64,000 nt of DNA from an uncultured Pelagibacteraceae bacterium (lineage in GTDB: Bacteria > Pseudomonadota > Alphaproteobacteria > Pelagibacterales > Pelagibacteraceae), in the NCBI GenBank assembly GCA_902559395.1, contig CACEHR010000007.1, positions 1-64,000 of the forward strand, read 5' to 3'. A program made the translations under genes and the position numbers. The notes under the pieces were generated by a model. It saw nothing but the letters and a program-made list of their open reading frames with translations, was not told where the DNA came from and searched no databases. How positions within the stretch are numbered: the stretch's first letter is position 1; the number at the start of each line of letters is the position of its first letter. Below are positions 16,691 to 24,912 of this stretch, in pieces.

Positions 16691-16966
16691 ATGGAAAAAA
16701 TAATTTTTTTTGGATTGGTTATTCCTATTATGGCTTATGTTTTATACTTAGGTGGAATGGCAATTATGAATGGTTTTAAGTCCAAGGAAGCTAATAGAGT
16801 TGAGAAAGAAGAAGCTGAAAATGAAATTAGGGATACAAGCGAGACTTCTGCCGAACAAAGTAGCAATTTAAGTGATGAACTTACTAAATTGAATGATTTA
16901 AAAGAAAAAGGAATTATTTCTCAAGAGGAATTTGAAAAGGCCAAAAACAAACTATTAAATAATTAA
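16691..16966 (+). CDS. Membrane-anchored SHOCT-domain protein
   Basis: A 91-residue protein: one N-terminal transmembrane helix (about residues 4-26), a charged linker rich in Glu and Ser, and a C-terminal SHOCT motif, LNDLKEKGIISQEEFEKAKN followed by KLL. SHOCT motifs are short C-terminal helices found in many bacterial proteins, with a proposed oligomerisation role. It is probably a cytosol-facing membrane-tethered adaptor, but its partner is unknown. It lies three bases downstream of another small membrane protein gene. Confidence 0.75.
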   Translation: MEKIIFFGLVIPIMAYVLYLGGMAIMNGFKSKEANRVEKEEAENEIRDTSETSAEQSSNLSDELTKLNDLKEKGIISQEEFEKAKNKLLNN

Positions 16967-16977
16967 ATAGTTTAATC

Positions 16978-17865
16978 ATGTTCAAGAGTTTTAAAAAAAA
17001 ATTTGTTAAAGTAAACAAGGGTAAAATATTTTGTCGATTTAAAGGAAACGGTCCTCCATTATTGCTACTTCACGGATATCCACAATCACATGTAATGTGG
17101 CACAAGACTGCACCTGAACTTAGTAAATATTTTACAGTAATAGTCGCTGATCTTAGGGGATATGGGGACAGTTTAGTTTTGCCTGGTGGAATTAATCATA
17201 AAAATTATTCTAAAAGAGAAATGGCAAAAGATATGGTTCAGTTGATGAGTAAATTAAATTTTAAAAAATTTTTTGTTGCTGGACATGATAGAGGTGGGAG
17301 AGTTGCACACAGAATGGCAAGAGATTATAGAAATAAAATTATGGCTTTAAGTGTATTAGATATTTGTCCAACTCTGGATATGTACGAGCATACAGATATG
17401 AAATTTGCAAAAGGATATTTTCATTGGTTTTATTTAATACAGCCCGCACCTTTACCTGAGAAAATGATAATGGCAGATCCTAAAAAATGGCTACACAGTC
17501 GGTTTAATAGGTCATCTAAACGTGCCATTGGAACAGTTGAAGATGAATATTTTAGAGCCTTCAAACAAAAAAAAAGAATTCATGCAACATGTGAGGATTA
17601 TAGGGCTGCAGCTACTATAGATTTAGAGCACGATAAAAAAGATAGAAATAAAAAATTAAATATTCCTATCCAAGTTTTGTGGGGAAAAAAGGGAGTTGTT
17701 GGAAAGCAATTTAAATCAGTTAAAATTTGGCAAAAATACACAAACAAAAAAGTTTATGGAGCAGAAATTAATTCAGATCATTTCATTCCAGAGGAAAGTC
17801 CTAAACAAACGATTAATCACTTAAAAAAATTTTTTCTAAAAAATGTTAAAAATAATTCCAAATAA
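16978..17865 (+). CDS. Alpha/beta hydrolase, haloacetate dehalogenase-like
   Basis: A 295-residue alpha/beta-fold hydrolase. The nucleophile elbow reads FVAGHDRGGRVAHRMA, with aspartate as nucleophile and the RGGR context characteristic of fluoro/haloacetate dehalogenases and epoxide-hydrolase-like enzymes. The oxyanion region is LLLHGYPQSHVMWH, and a late DHFIPEESP carries the candidate catalytic His. It may hydrolyse a halogenated or other small carboxylate; substrate is not deducible. Its 3' end overlaps the next gene (TauD-type dioxygenase) by 23 bases, suggesting joint expression. Confidence 0.85.
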   Translation: MFKSFKKKFVKVNKGKIFCRFKGNGPPLLLLHGYPQSHVMWHKTAPELSKYFTVIVADLRGYGDSLVLPGGINHKNYSKREMAKDMVQLMSKLNFKKFFVAGHDRGGRVAHRMARDYRNKIMALSVLDICPTLDMYEHTDMKFAKGYFHWFYLIQPAPLPEKMIMADPKKWLHSRFNRSSKRAIGTVEDEYFRAFKQKKRIHATCEDYRAAATIDLEHDKKDRNKKLNIPIQVLWGKKGVVGKQFKSVKIWQKYTNKKVYGAEINSDHFIPEESPKQTINHLKKFFLKNVKNNSK

Positions 17866-18634
17866 AAAAAATATTGGAGCAGAAATAATTGTAAACTTAA
17901 AAGATATTTCAAATAAAGATATTTCAAAAATCAAAAAAGCACTGAATAAATATGGAATGTTATATTTTAAGGAACAAAAATTAACTTCTAAACTTTTCAT
18001 TAAGTTTGCAAAATATTTTGGAAATTTAGCTAACTATCCAAGACTAAAAGGTTTAAATAAAAAATTTCCTCAAATTACAGTAGTGCAAAGAAAATCAACA
18101 GATAAAGGACCAAGTTTTGGTGAGCAATTTCATACCGACTCCATTTATACAAAAAAGCCACCAAGATTCACAATGTTGCTTTCAAAACTTGTGCCAAAAA
18201 AAGGAAAGGCTAATACAGAATTTTGTTCTCAATATCTTGCTTATAAAGAATTACCAAATTCAATAAAAAAAAAATTTAAAAATATTAAAGGTAAATATTC
18301 CTCTGAGGGTCCGATTTCGGTTACAACAAAAGAAAGAGTAAAAGAAAAAGGAAAAAATATTAAAGAACTTAAATCTTCACACAAAATAATTAGGAAAATC
18401 AGTACAAATTATTCGATTTATTGTAGTCCAGGACATTTTGTTGGTTTTAGTTCAAAGATAAAAAATCAAGAAAAGTTCAAAAAATTTTTATTTAATCACC
18501 AAATTAAGAAAAAGTTTCAATTTTCATTGCCTTGGGAAAAAAATCAATTGGCTATATGGGATAACAGGTCTATGCTCCATCAGGCAACACCCTTCAAAGG
18601 AAATAGAATAATGCATAGAATAACGATTAAATAA
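17843..18634 (+). CDS. TauD/TfdA-family Fe(II)/2-oxoglutarate dioxygenase
   Basis: A 263-residue non-heme iron dioxygenase. The iron triad is visible as HxD in FHTDSIY and a distal His in MLHQATPFKGN, followed by the 2-oxoglutarate-binding Arg in RIMHRITI. N-terminal GMLYFKEQKLTSKLF matches the TauD start. Family members oxidise taurine, 2,4-D or related sulfonates, carnitine precursors and other small molecules; the substrate here is unknown. It overlaps the hydrolase gene by 23 bases and is followed three bases later by an AEC transporter, so the three may form a catabolic unit. Confidence 0.85.
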   Translation: MLKIIPNKKNIGAEIIVNLKDISNKDISKIKKALNKYGMLYFKEQKLTSKLFIKFAKYFGNLANYPRLKGLNKKFPQITVVQRKSTDKGPSFGEQFHTDSIYTKKPPRFTMLLSKLVPKKGKANTEFCSQYLAYKELPNSIKKKFKNIKGKYSSEGPISVTTKERVKEKGKNIKELKSSHKIIRKISTNYSIYCSPGHFVGFSSKIKNQEKFKKFLFNHQIKKKFQFSLPWEKNQLAIWDNRSMLHQATPFKGNRIMHRITIK

Positions 18635-18637
18635 TTT

Positions 18638-19564
18638 ATGTTCACAATTTTTTTAGGACTAACTCCATTTATATTTATTACTTTTTTAGGGTTTGTATTT
18701 GGTAAGTTAAAAGTTTTAGACCTTAGTCATGCTAAAATTTTAAATCTTTTTTTGTTCTATATTGCAGTTCCAGCATTGATAATTAAACTAATAGCACAAA
18801 ATGAAATTGGACAAGTAGATTTCAAACAAATTTTCTCTTATTTAATTATGCAATCGATATGTGGAATTATCGCTTACTTAATTACTTCAAAATATTTTAA
18901 AAGATCAATCCCAGAGTCAATTATTTGGGCTTTAACAGTTGCATTATCAAACCATGTGACTTTGCTTTTGCCAATAACAGAAATTTATTTTCAACAAAAT
19001 GTAATTACACAAGTTGCAAGCATCATATTAATGGATGGGATAATTTTATTATCTATAATTGCTTTTTTTCTTGAATTATCTACAAAACAAAATGTAAATT
19101 TATTTAATTTTATTAAAAATTTATTTTTAAACCCATTTATTCTTTCAATAATTATAGGTCTATTATTTTTATTATTAAATTTTAATATTGATCGAACACC
19201 GATTGAATACACTTTATCTAAACTTGCAGCATGTGTTTCACCAGTTGGATTGTTTGCAATTGGTATAATTCTTTCGTTTTATACTAAAAATGTAATTAAT
19301 AAATTATCTGTTTCTATTTCAGTTTTAAAATTAGTCATTTCCCCGATAATTTTATTGTTAATTGGATTAGTGATCTTTAATGCAGGATTGCCAGCTGAAA
19401 TACCAGGTGCTTTCTTTGTGAGTGTTGCGCCTTGCGGAGTTACTTCTATCGTTTTATGTGCTGCATATAATGTAAGTCCCGAAAATATAATTAAAGCAAT
19501 TTTTGTTTCTACTATTGCTTCTATAGGGACTATATTTTTTGCAATTAAGTATTTAACTCTATAA
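18638..19564 (+). CDS. AEC family transporter
   Basis: A 308-residue auxin-efflux-carrier (AEC) family permease with about ten hydrophobic helices, starting MFTIFLGLTPFIFITFLGFV. Typical features are the helix break NLFLFYIAVPALIIK, the second half with SPVGLFAIGIILSFY, and FVSVAPCGVTSIVLCAAYN near the end. Bacterial AEC proteins carry malate, malonate or other carboxylates, usually by secondary transport. Gene order suggests it handles a substrate or product of the preceding dioxygenase/hydrolase pair, which is an inference. The stop overlaps the convergent MBL gene by six bases. Confidence 0.85.
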   Translation: MFTIFLGLTPFIFITFLGFVFGKLKVLDLSHAKILNLFLFYIAVPALIIKLIAQNEIGQVDFKQIFSYLIMQSICGIIAYLITSKYFKRSIPESIIWALTVALSNHVTLLLPITEIYFQQNVITQVASIILMDGIILLSIIAFFLELSTKQNVNLFNFIKNLFLNPFILSIIIGLLFLLLNFNIDRTPIEYTLSKLAACVSPVGLFAIGIILSFYTKNVINKLSVSISVLKLVISPIILLLIGLVIFNAGLPAEIPGAFFVSVAPCGVTSIVLCAAYNVSPENIIKAIFVSTIASIGTIFFAIKYLTL

Positions 19565-20542
19565 CAATTTATCTAGAGGACAAACTTCTCCAATTTTAAA
19601 AATAATAGCATCTTCTTTACTAAAACCATATTTTTCAGCACTATCTTTAAATCTAATTGGGGGTTCCATAATTGGCTCTAATGACAAAACAAATGTTCCC
19701 CAATGCATTCCTAATACTTTTTTACTTTTTAGGTCTTGTGCAACATTCAGGGCTTCCTCTGGCGTAGTATGATATATAGTTTTATCAAACATTGGTTTGA
19801 AATTATAAGCCCCAATATTAATCATTGTCAGATCTACAGGACCATATTTTTCACCTAGTTCTTTGTAGATTTCTCCATATCCAGTATCACATGCAAATAA
19901 AATTTTTTTATTTTTATGTTCAATTAAAAAATTACCCCACAAAGTTTTATTAGTGTCTGTTAAACTTCTTTTTGACCAATGAACTGCAGGAAGTAAAGAA
20001 ATTTTCAAATCCTCATTTATAATTATTTGATCATACCAATCCATTTCATTTACATCTTTATATCCTTTAAAATATTTACCGAGGTTTAATGGCGTTAATA
20101 CTTTTGCTCCCTTAAAAGGAAAATTTCTAATTGTTGACATGTCTTGATGATCATAATGATTATGAGTGAGTAAAAATATATCTGTTTGGGGTATCTCATT
20201 TAATTTTATTGCGGGATTAGTAAATCTTTTTGGACCAAAGATAAGTGGTCCAGCATTTTTTGAAAATACAGGATCTGTTATAATAGTGGTTTTACCTAAT
20301 TTTATAAGGTATGTCGCGTGACCTATCCAAGCAATATAATCATTATCTTTATATTTTTCTAAATCAGCTAATACTTTTTGTTTTTCAATAACATGTTCTT
20401 TTGGATAAGATAAATCAACTTTTTTTCTTAATTTACTGAAAGTTCTATAAGAAAATTTTCCTGATCTGGATATTATTACTGGAGAACCTTTTGGATTCCT
20501 GAAAGTACCATCAGGTAAATGATGATAAGGTCTTTCTTTCAT
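19559..20542 (-). CDS. MBL-fold metallo-hydrolase (UlaG/NAPE-PLD-like)
   Basis: A 327-residue metallo-beta-lactamase-fold hydrolase. The metal-binding HxHxDH motif appears in LLTHNHYDHQD, with further ligand candidates in AVHWSKRSL, LFACDTGYG and GMHWGTFVLS. The opening YHHLPDGTFRNPKGSP and IAWIGHATYLIKLG are typical of the bacterial UlaG / NAPE-PLD-like group that acts on phosphodiester or lactone substrates. The exact substrate is unknown. It starts one base after the sugar-dehydrogenase-like gene and is the third gene of an SDR - dehydrogenase - MBL set on the minus strand. Confidence 0.88.
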   Translation of the reverse strand: MKERPYHHLPDGTFRNPKGSPVIISRSGKFSYRTFSKLRKKVDLSYPKEHVIEKQKVLADLEKYKDNDYIAWIGHATYLIKLGKTTIITDPVFSKNAGPLIFGPKRFTNPAIKLNEIPQTDIFLLTHNHYDHQDMSTIRNFPFKGAKVLTPLNLGKYFKGYKDVNEMDWYDQIIINEDLKISLLPAVHWSKRSLTDTNKTLWGNFLIEHKNKKILFACDTGYGEIYKELGEKYGPVDLTMINIGAYNFKPMFDKTIYHTTPEEALNVAQDLKSKKVLGMHWGTFVLSLEPIMEPPIRFKDSAEKYGFSKEDAIIFKIGEVCPLDKLL

Positions 20543-20543
20543 A

Positions 20544-21638
20544 TTATTTTTTTTTCTCCATTAACCATAAGCTATTTCCTGCAAGAAAATATATTTTTCC
20601 ATTAACAGGGTGCACTTGTATGTCTCTTATTCTTCCAATTTTATCTTTGAAAATAGTTGTTTCTTGAATGTTAGATGAATTTTGAAAATTTAATTTTCTC
20701 ATTGATTTATCTTTTAAAGAAGTAATGAGCGCTTCGCCATCCCATTCATTAAATTCTTTTCCCTTATAAATAGTTATTGCACTTGCAGCTATTGAAGGTA
20801 CCCAGTATTGGATTGCCTTAGTAAAACCTGGTTTCCATTTAGGTCCAATCTTTGAACCTGAATAATTTTTTCCACCCCAACCTAAAATTTTCCAACCATA
20901 ATTTTCTCCTTTTTTAATTTCACCAAACCAATCACCACCTTTTGCACCATGGTTGCTAGCATAAATTTTTCCATCAAAAGAGGAATAGGTTAGACCTTGC
21001 GGATTACGAACACCAATTTGATAAATTTCTGGTAACCAATCTGATTTACCATCAAACTTAGGGTTATCTTCTGGAATACTACCATCTAAATAAATTCTGA
21101 TAATACTTCCAGGATGGCTTGTTGGATCTTGTGCAATCATTCCACCACCTCTTTCACCAGCAGATGCAAAAAGATAATTGTCTTTTATAGCCAGTCTTGA
21201 ACCGAAATGATAACCAGATTCTATTGGTGGTTCAGCTTGAAATATATTTTCGAAATTTAAATTTTTTTTATTTAATTTAGCTTTTGCAATCGAGGTGCTT
21301 GTTTTCCAATTCCCTCTATTTTCTGAATAAGAAATCCACAAGTAATCATTTTGATAAATAATATCTAATAAACCTCCTTGTCCGTGAACAAAATAATTTA
21401 AGTTATGTTCAATTTCATAAACTTCTTCAGAAATAATATTTACTATTTTTATTTTTCCAGTTTTTTCAGTGATAATAAGCTCTTCATCACTTATAAAAGA
21501 TGATCCCCATGGGTCGCTTAAATCTGCCAATTTTTTAAAAGTAAAATTTTCAGAAAAACTTTTTGATGAAAATAAAAAAAAGAAAAATAACGATAAAAAA
21601 TATTTGATCACTTTATGAAAGTTTAGATCTACCACCAT
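20544..21638 (-). CDS. PQQ-dependent sugar dehydrogenase-like secreted protein
   Basis: A beta-propeller protein of the glucose/sorbosone dehydrogenase family (YliI/Gdh-B type), expected in the periplasm. A hydrophobic signal sequence (IKYFLSLFFFFLFSSKSFSE) precedes the mature part. Family motifs are GSSFISDEELIITEKTGKI, VHGQGGLLDI, YHFGSRLAI, IGVRNPQGLTYSS and YASNHGAKGGDWFGEI, then GENYGW. PQQ and Ca2+ use is a family inference. The ATG at 21638 overlaps the SDR gene by 26 bases. A GTG at 21611, one base after the SDR stop, gives a cleaner signal peptide and may be the real start. Confidence 0.87.
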   Translation of the reverse strand: MVVDLNFHKVIKYFLSLFFFFLFSSKSFSENFTFKKLADLSDPWGSSFISDEELIITEKTGKIKIVNIISEEVYEIEHNLNYFVHGQGGLLDIIYQNDYLWISYSENRGNWKTSTSIAKAKLNKKNLNFENIFQAEPPIESGYHFGSRLAIKDNYLFASAGERGGGMIAQDPTSHPGSIIRIYLDGSIPEDNPKFDGKSDWLPEIYQIGVRNPQGLTYSSFDGKIYASNHGAKGGDWFGEIKKGENYGWKILGWGGKNYSGSKIGPKWKPGFTKAIQYWVPSIAASAITIYKGKEFNEWDGEALITSLKDKSMRKLNFQNSSNIQETTIFKDKIGRIRDIQVHPVNGKIYFLAGNSLWLMEKKK

Positions 21639-22323
21639 CTACAGCAATTATTTGGCCTGTAACCCAAGAACTATCTTCTGTTAGTAGGAATTTAGCAAGA
21701 GCAGCAGAGTCTTTACCTTCGCCTAATCTTTTAAGGGGATGTGCTTTTGCAATACCTTCAGCTATAGCAGTATTTTTTAACATTGGTTCTGCTATTTTAG
21801 ATTTTGTTAAACTTGGTGCCACACAATTTACTCTTATGTTTGGAGCGAATTCTGCTGCAAGAGAAACTGTCAATCCTTCAACAGCAGCTTTTGCTGAAGC
21901 TATGATTGCATGATTGGTAAAACCTCTTTGAGCAGCAACAGTAGAAAATAATACTATTGAACCCTTACTTTTTTTTAGACTTTCCTGATATCCTTTAATA
22001 GCTTCTACAGCAGAATAAAGATTAAGTTTCATGCATTTTTGAAAGTCTTGTTCATTTACCATTCTTAATGGTTTTAAATCAATTGAACCCACACAATAAG
22101 CTAGGCCTTTAATTTCAGAAATATCTGATTTAACTTTTTCAATAAACCCATCCTCTAAAACATCTGCAACTGTATGTGAGCATCCAAGTTTTTCAGATAT
22201 AGAACTAAGTTCACTTTCATTTCTTCCAACTAAATGAATATTGTTTCCAGAGTTTTTTAATTGTTCCGCTAAACTTGATCCAATAGAACCTGTCGCACCA
22301 AAAATTACATATTTTCCTGACAT
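21613..22323 (-). CDS. SDR-family oxidoreductase lacking the usual catalytic Tyr
   Basis: A 236-residue short-chain dehydrogenase/reductase. The nucleotide-binding GATGSIGSSLAEQL, the central GLAYCVGSID, and the C-terminal SSWVTGQIIAVDGGRSKLS are classical. In the catalytic region SIVLFSTVAAQRGFTNHAIIASAKAAVEG, the Ser and the Lys (SAK) are present, but the position four before the Lys is Ile, not Tyr, so the YxxxK motif is incomplete. A subgroup of SDRs with an NH(x)IAAAK-like pattern shares this feature. It may use another acid or have a non-classical reaction. First gene of a three-gene minus-strand set. Confidence 0.87.
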   Translation of the reverse strand: MSGKYVIFGATGSIGSSLAEQLKNSGNNIHLVGRNESELSSISEKLGCSHTVADVLEDGFIEKVKSDISEIKGLAYCVGSIDLKPLRMVNEQDFQKCMKLNLYSAVEAIKGYQESLKKSKGSIVLFSTVAAQRGFTNHAIIASAKAAVEGLTVSLAAEFAPNIRVNCVAPSLTKSKIAEPMLKNTAIAEGIAKAHPLKRLGEGKDSAALAKFLLTEDSSWVTGQIIAVDGGRSKLS

Positions 22324-22350
22324 AAAAAATTTTATTAGTTATATTTAATT

Positions 22351-23844
22351 ATGAAGTTATTTTTTATACTTGGTAATCAATTATTTCCAATAAAATACCT
22401 AGACCGCTTCAAAAAAGACCACCTATTTTTTATGGCTGAAGATAAGGGTTTATGCACTTATGAAAAGCATCATAAACAAAAAATTTTATTATTTTTATCT
22501 TCAATGCGTTCTTATGCAGATGGATTAAGAAAAAACAAATTTAAATTAGATTATTTTAAAATTGAAGACAAAGAATTTAATGATGATTATTTAAAAAAAT
22601 TAAAAAAAATAATTACACAAAAAAAAGTAAAAGAAATTTCAAGTTTTGAAGTAGAGGATAAATTTTTTGAAAAAAAAATTTCACAATTTTTAAAAAAAGA
22701 AAAAATACACTGGAATATCGTTCAAACTCCTATGTTTTTAAATTCAAGAGCTGAATTTAAAAATTATTTATCAAAATCAAAAAAACCTTTTATGGCAACT
22801 TTCTATAAAGATGTTAGAAAAAAATCAGGGATATTGATGGGTTCAGATGGTAATCCAATCGGGGGAAAATGGAGCTTTGATGAAGATAACAGAAATAAAT
22901 TACCTAATAACATTTCAATTCCTAAATTTCCAAAAATAAATGAAACCAGTCATACAAAAAAACTAAAGCCTATTATTGAAAAGGAATTTAAAAATCACCC
23001 AGGGAGTACAAATAATTTTTGGCTTGCAACTGAATACGAAGATGTAGTTAAACTTTTAAATTTTTTTATAAAAGAAAAATCAAACTTATTTGGTGATTAT
23101 GAGGATGCAGTTGATCAAAAAGATAATATTCTATTTCATAGTGCATTAAGTCCTTATATAAATTTAGGTTTAATTACTCCTGAATTTGTAATCCAAAAAG
23201 TTTTAGACTTTCATAAGAAAAATAAAATAAGAATGAATTCTTTAGAGGGCTACATCCGCCAGGTAATTGGTTGGCGAGAATTTATGCGTGGAATTTATCA
23301 GTCATATTCAAAAGAAATGGAAACTGGAAATTTTTTTAAACAAAATAGAAAAATGAAAAGTTCTTGGTATGATGGGACCACTGGTCTTCCACCTTTGGAT
23401 TATGCAATTAAAAATGCCGTTAATCATGGTTGGTCACATCACATTGAAAGGTTAATGATCTTATCTAACATTATGAACCTTTGTGAAATTAAGCCAACAA
23501 TTGTTTACAAATGGTTCATGGAAATGTTCGTAGACTCTTCAGATTGGGTTATGGTTCCTAATGTTTATGGAATGGGATTATTTAGTGATGGAGGAATTTT
23601 TGCCACCAAACCTTATATTTGTGGATCTGCATATTTTATGAAAATGATGGATTTTAAAAAAGGTGAGTGGTGTAACACTATGGATGGTCTTTATTGGAGA
23701 TTTATAGATCGAAACAGAAAATTCTTTTTAAAAAATCCTCGTCTATCGATGATGGTAAGGATATTTGACAAAATGAAATCTGAAAGAAAAAAATTAATTT
23801 TATCAGATGCCGATAAATTCATTAAACAAAATACAATTGGATGA
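22351..23844 (+). CDS. Cryptochrome/photolyase family protein (deoxyribodipyrimidine photolyase-related)
   Basis: A 497-residue photolyase-related protein (the family that includes bacterial (6-4) photolyases such as PhrB/CryB). The N-terminal alpha/beta domain begins [17 protein letters not shown]. The FAD-binding half contains [27 protein letters not shown], and [15 protein letters not shown] then [10 protein letters not shown]. In Fe-S members the following loop holds a CxxC pair and a later Cys; here it is shortened to [18 protein letters not shown] with a single Cys, so a [4Fe-4S] cluster is unlikely. Probably a light-driven DNA repair enzyme. Its stop overlaps the DUF2256 start (ATGA), a frequent partner. 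Confidence 0.9.
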   Translation: MKLFFILGNQLFPIKYLDRFKKDHLFFMAEDKGLCTYEKHHKQKILLFLSSMRSYADGLRKNKFKLDYFKIEDKEFNDDYLKKLKKIITQKKVKEISSFEVEDKFFEKKISQFLKKEKIHWNIVQTPMFLNSRAEFKNYLSKSKKPFMATFYKDVRKKSGILMGSDGNPIGGKWSFDEDNRNKLPNNISIPKFPKINETSHTKKLKPIIEKEFKNHPGSTNNFWLATEYEDVVKLLNFFIKEKSNLFGDYEDAVDQKDNILFHSALSPYINLGLITPEFVIQKVLDFHKKNKIRMNSLEGYIRQVIGWREFMRGIYQSYSKEMETGNFFKQNRKMKSSWYDGTTGLPPLDYAIKNAVNHGWSHHIERLMILSNIMNLCEIKPTIVYKWFMEMFVDSSDWVMVPNVYGMGLFSDGGIFATKPYICGSAYFMKMMDFKKGEWCNTMDGLYWRFIDRNRKFFLKNPRLSMMVRIFDKMKSERKKLILSDADKFIKQNTIG

Positions 23845-23969
23845 AAAAAGAAAATTTGCCTACTAAAACATGTCCTGTCTGTAAAAGACCTTTTGCATGG
23901 CGAAAAAAATGGAAGTTGAATTGGGAAAGAGTAAAATATTGTTCAAAGAAGTGTTCTAAGCTAAGTTAA
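23841..23969 (+). CDS. DUF2256 small zinc-ribbon-like protein
   Basis: A 42-residue protein with two Cys pairs, [15 protein letters not shown] and [12 protein letters not shown], separated by a basic Trp-rich stretch. This is the full DUF2256 pattern. These tiny proteins are typically encoded next to photolyase genes, as here, where the ATG overlaps the photolyase-related stop by four bases. Likely binds a metal ion; function is not established. Confidence 0.85.
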   Translation: MKKENLPTKTCPVCKRPFAWRKKWKLNWERVKYCSKKCSKLS

Positions 23970-23974
23970 GCTTA

Positions 23975-24694
23975 GTGAATATAATAGTACTACAGCATAT
24001 AAAAATAGAAGACCCAGGATATATCAAAGATTTAATGTTAGCTGATGGATTTAATTTAACTACCATTGAATTAGATGAAGGTGAAAAAATACCAGACGAT
24101 TTAAATAAATTTGATGGCATGTTTTGTATGGGGGGTCCAATGGATACCTATATGGAACAAGATTATCCTTGGTTAATAGAGGAAAAAAAAGCAATTAAAG
24201 AATTTGTTGTTAATCTAAAAAAACCTTATTTAGGTTTTTGTTTAGGTTGCCAACTACTAGGAGAAGTAGTTGGTGGTAAGGTCGTTAAATCAAATCCAGC
24301 AGAAATTGGGATTATGGATATTAATTTTTCTAAAGAAAAAGAAAACGACAATTTATTTTCACAGTTTCCTGATAAAATAAAAAGCTTACAATGGCATTCT
24401 TATGAGGTTCAAGGCATTGAAAATAATAATGATATAACTTTACTGGCTTTCTCACCGATAACTAAATATCAAATTTTTAAATATCAAAACCACGCTTACG
24501 GAATTCAATTTCACATAGAAATAAAAGATACCACAGTCAACGAGTGGGGGTGTGTTCCTGAATATAAGAAAGCTTTAGAGGATCAGCTTGGTAATGGTGC
24601 TTTAGAAAAGTTTGATCAATCAGCAAAAGACAACATGAAAGATATGAATAACTATTCTACAATCCTTTATAATAATTTTAAAAAACTTTTATGA
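23975..24694 (+). CDS. Type 1 glutamine amidotransferase
   Basis: A 239-residue class-I glutamine amidotransferase-like protein. The start is a GTG five bases after DUF2256. The nucleophile Cys is in YLGFCLGCQLLGEVVGG, and the catalytic His in YGIQFHIEIKD; the early FDGMFCMGGPMDTYMEQDYP is typical of stand-alone GATase1 (GuaA-N-like) proteins. The final Glu of the triad is probably the E in HIEIK. Such proteins deaminate glutamine or gamma-glutamyl compounds; the acceptor here is unknown. It overlaps the following small membrane gene by four bases. Confidence 0.87.
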   Translation: MNIIVLQHIKIEDPGYIKDLMLADGFNLTTIELDEGEKIPDDLNKFDGMFCMGGPMDTYMEQDYPWLIEEKKAIKEFVVNLKKPYLGFCLGCQLLGEVVGGKVVKSNPAEIGIMDINFSKEKENDNLFSQFPDKIKSLQWHSYEVQGIENNNDITLLAFSPITKYQIFKYQNHAYGIQFHIEIKDTTVNEWGCVPEYKKALEDQLGNGALEKFDQSAKDNMKDMNNYSTILYNNFKKLL

Positions 24695-24912
24695 ATAATA
24701 AAATCTTTGAATGGGCAGGGGTTATAACTGCAATATTGTATTCTTTGTTTGTCGCTTTAAATATAGGAATAGAATTTTTTGGTTTTTGTCTACTGTTATT
24801 GTCAGCCATTTTAATTGGAATTTGGGCCTATAGAGGTGGTCATAAAGGAATTTTATTTTTGCAATTTTTTTATGCAACCGCTGGAATTATTGGGATGGTT
24901 CGTTGGTTTTAA
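24691..24912 (+). CDS. Small hypothetical membrane protein
   Basis: A 73-residue, three-helix hydrophobic protein: WAGVITAILYSLFVALNIG, FFGFCLLLLSAILIGIWA, and GILFLQFFYATAGIIGMVRW, with short polar loops. No motif or family is recognised. The ATGA overlap with the amidotransferase suggests coupled translation, and the stop overlaps that of the convergent photolyase-like gene by four bases. Confidence 0.65.
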   Translation: MNNKIFEWAGVITAILYSLFVALNIGIEFFGFCLLLLSAILIGIWAYRGGHKGILFLQFFYATAGIIGMVRWF

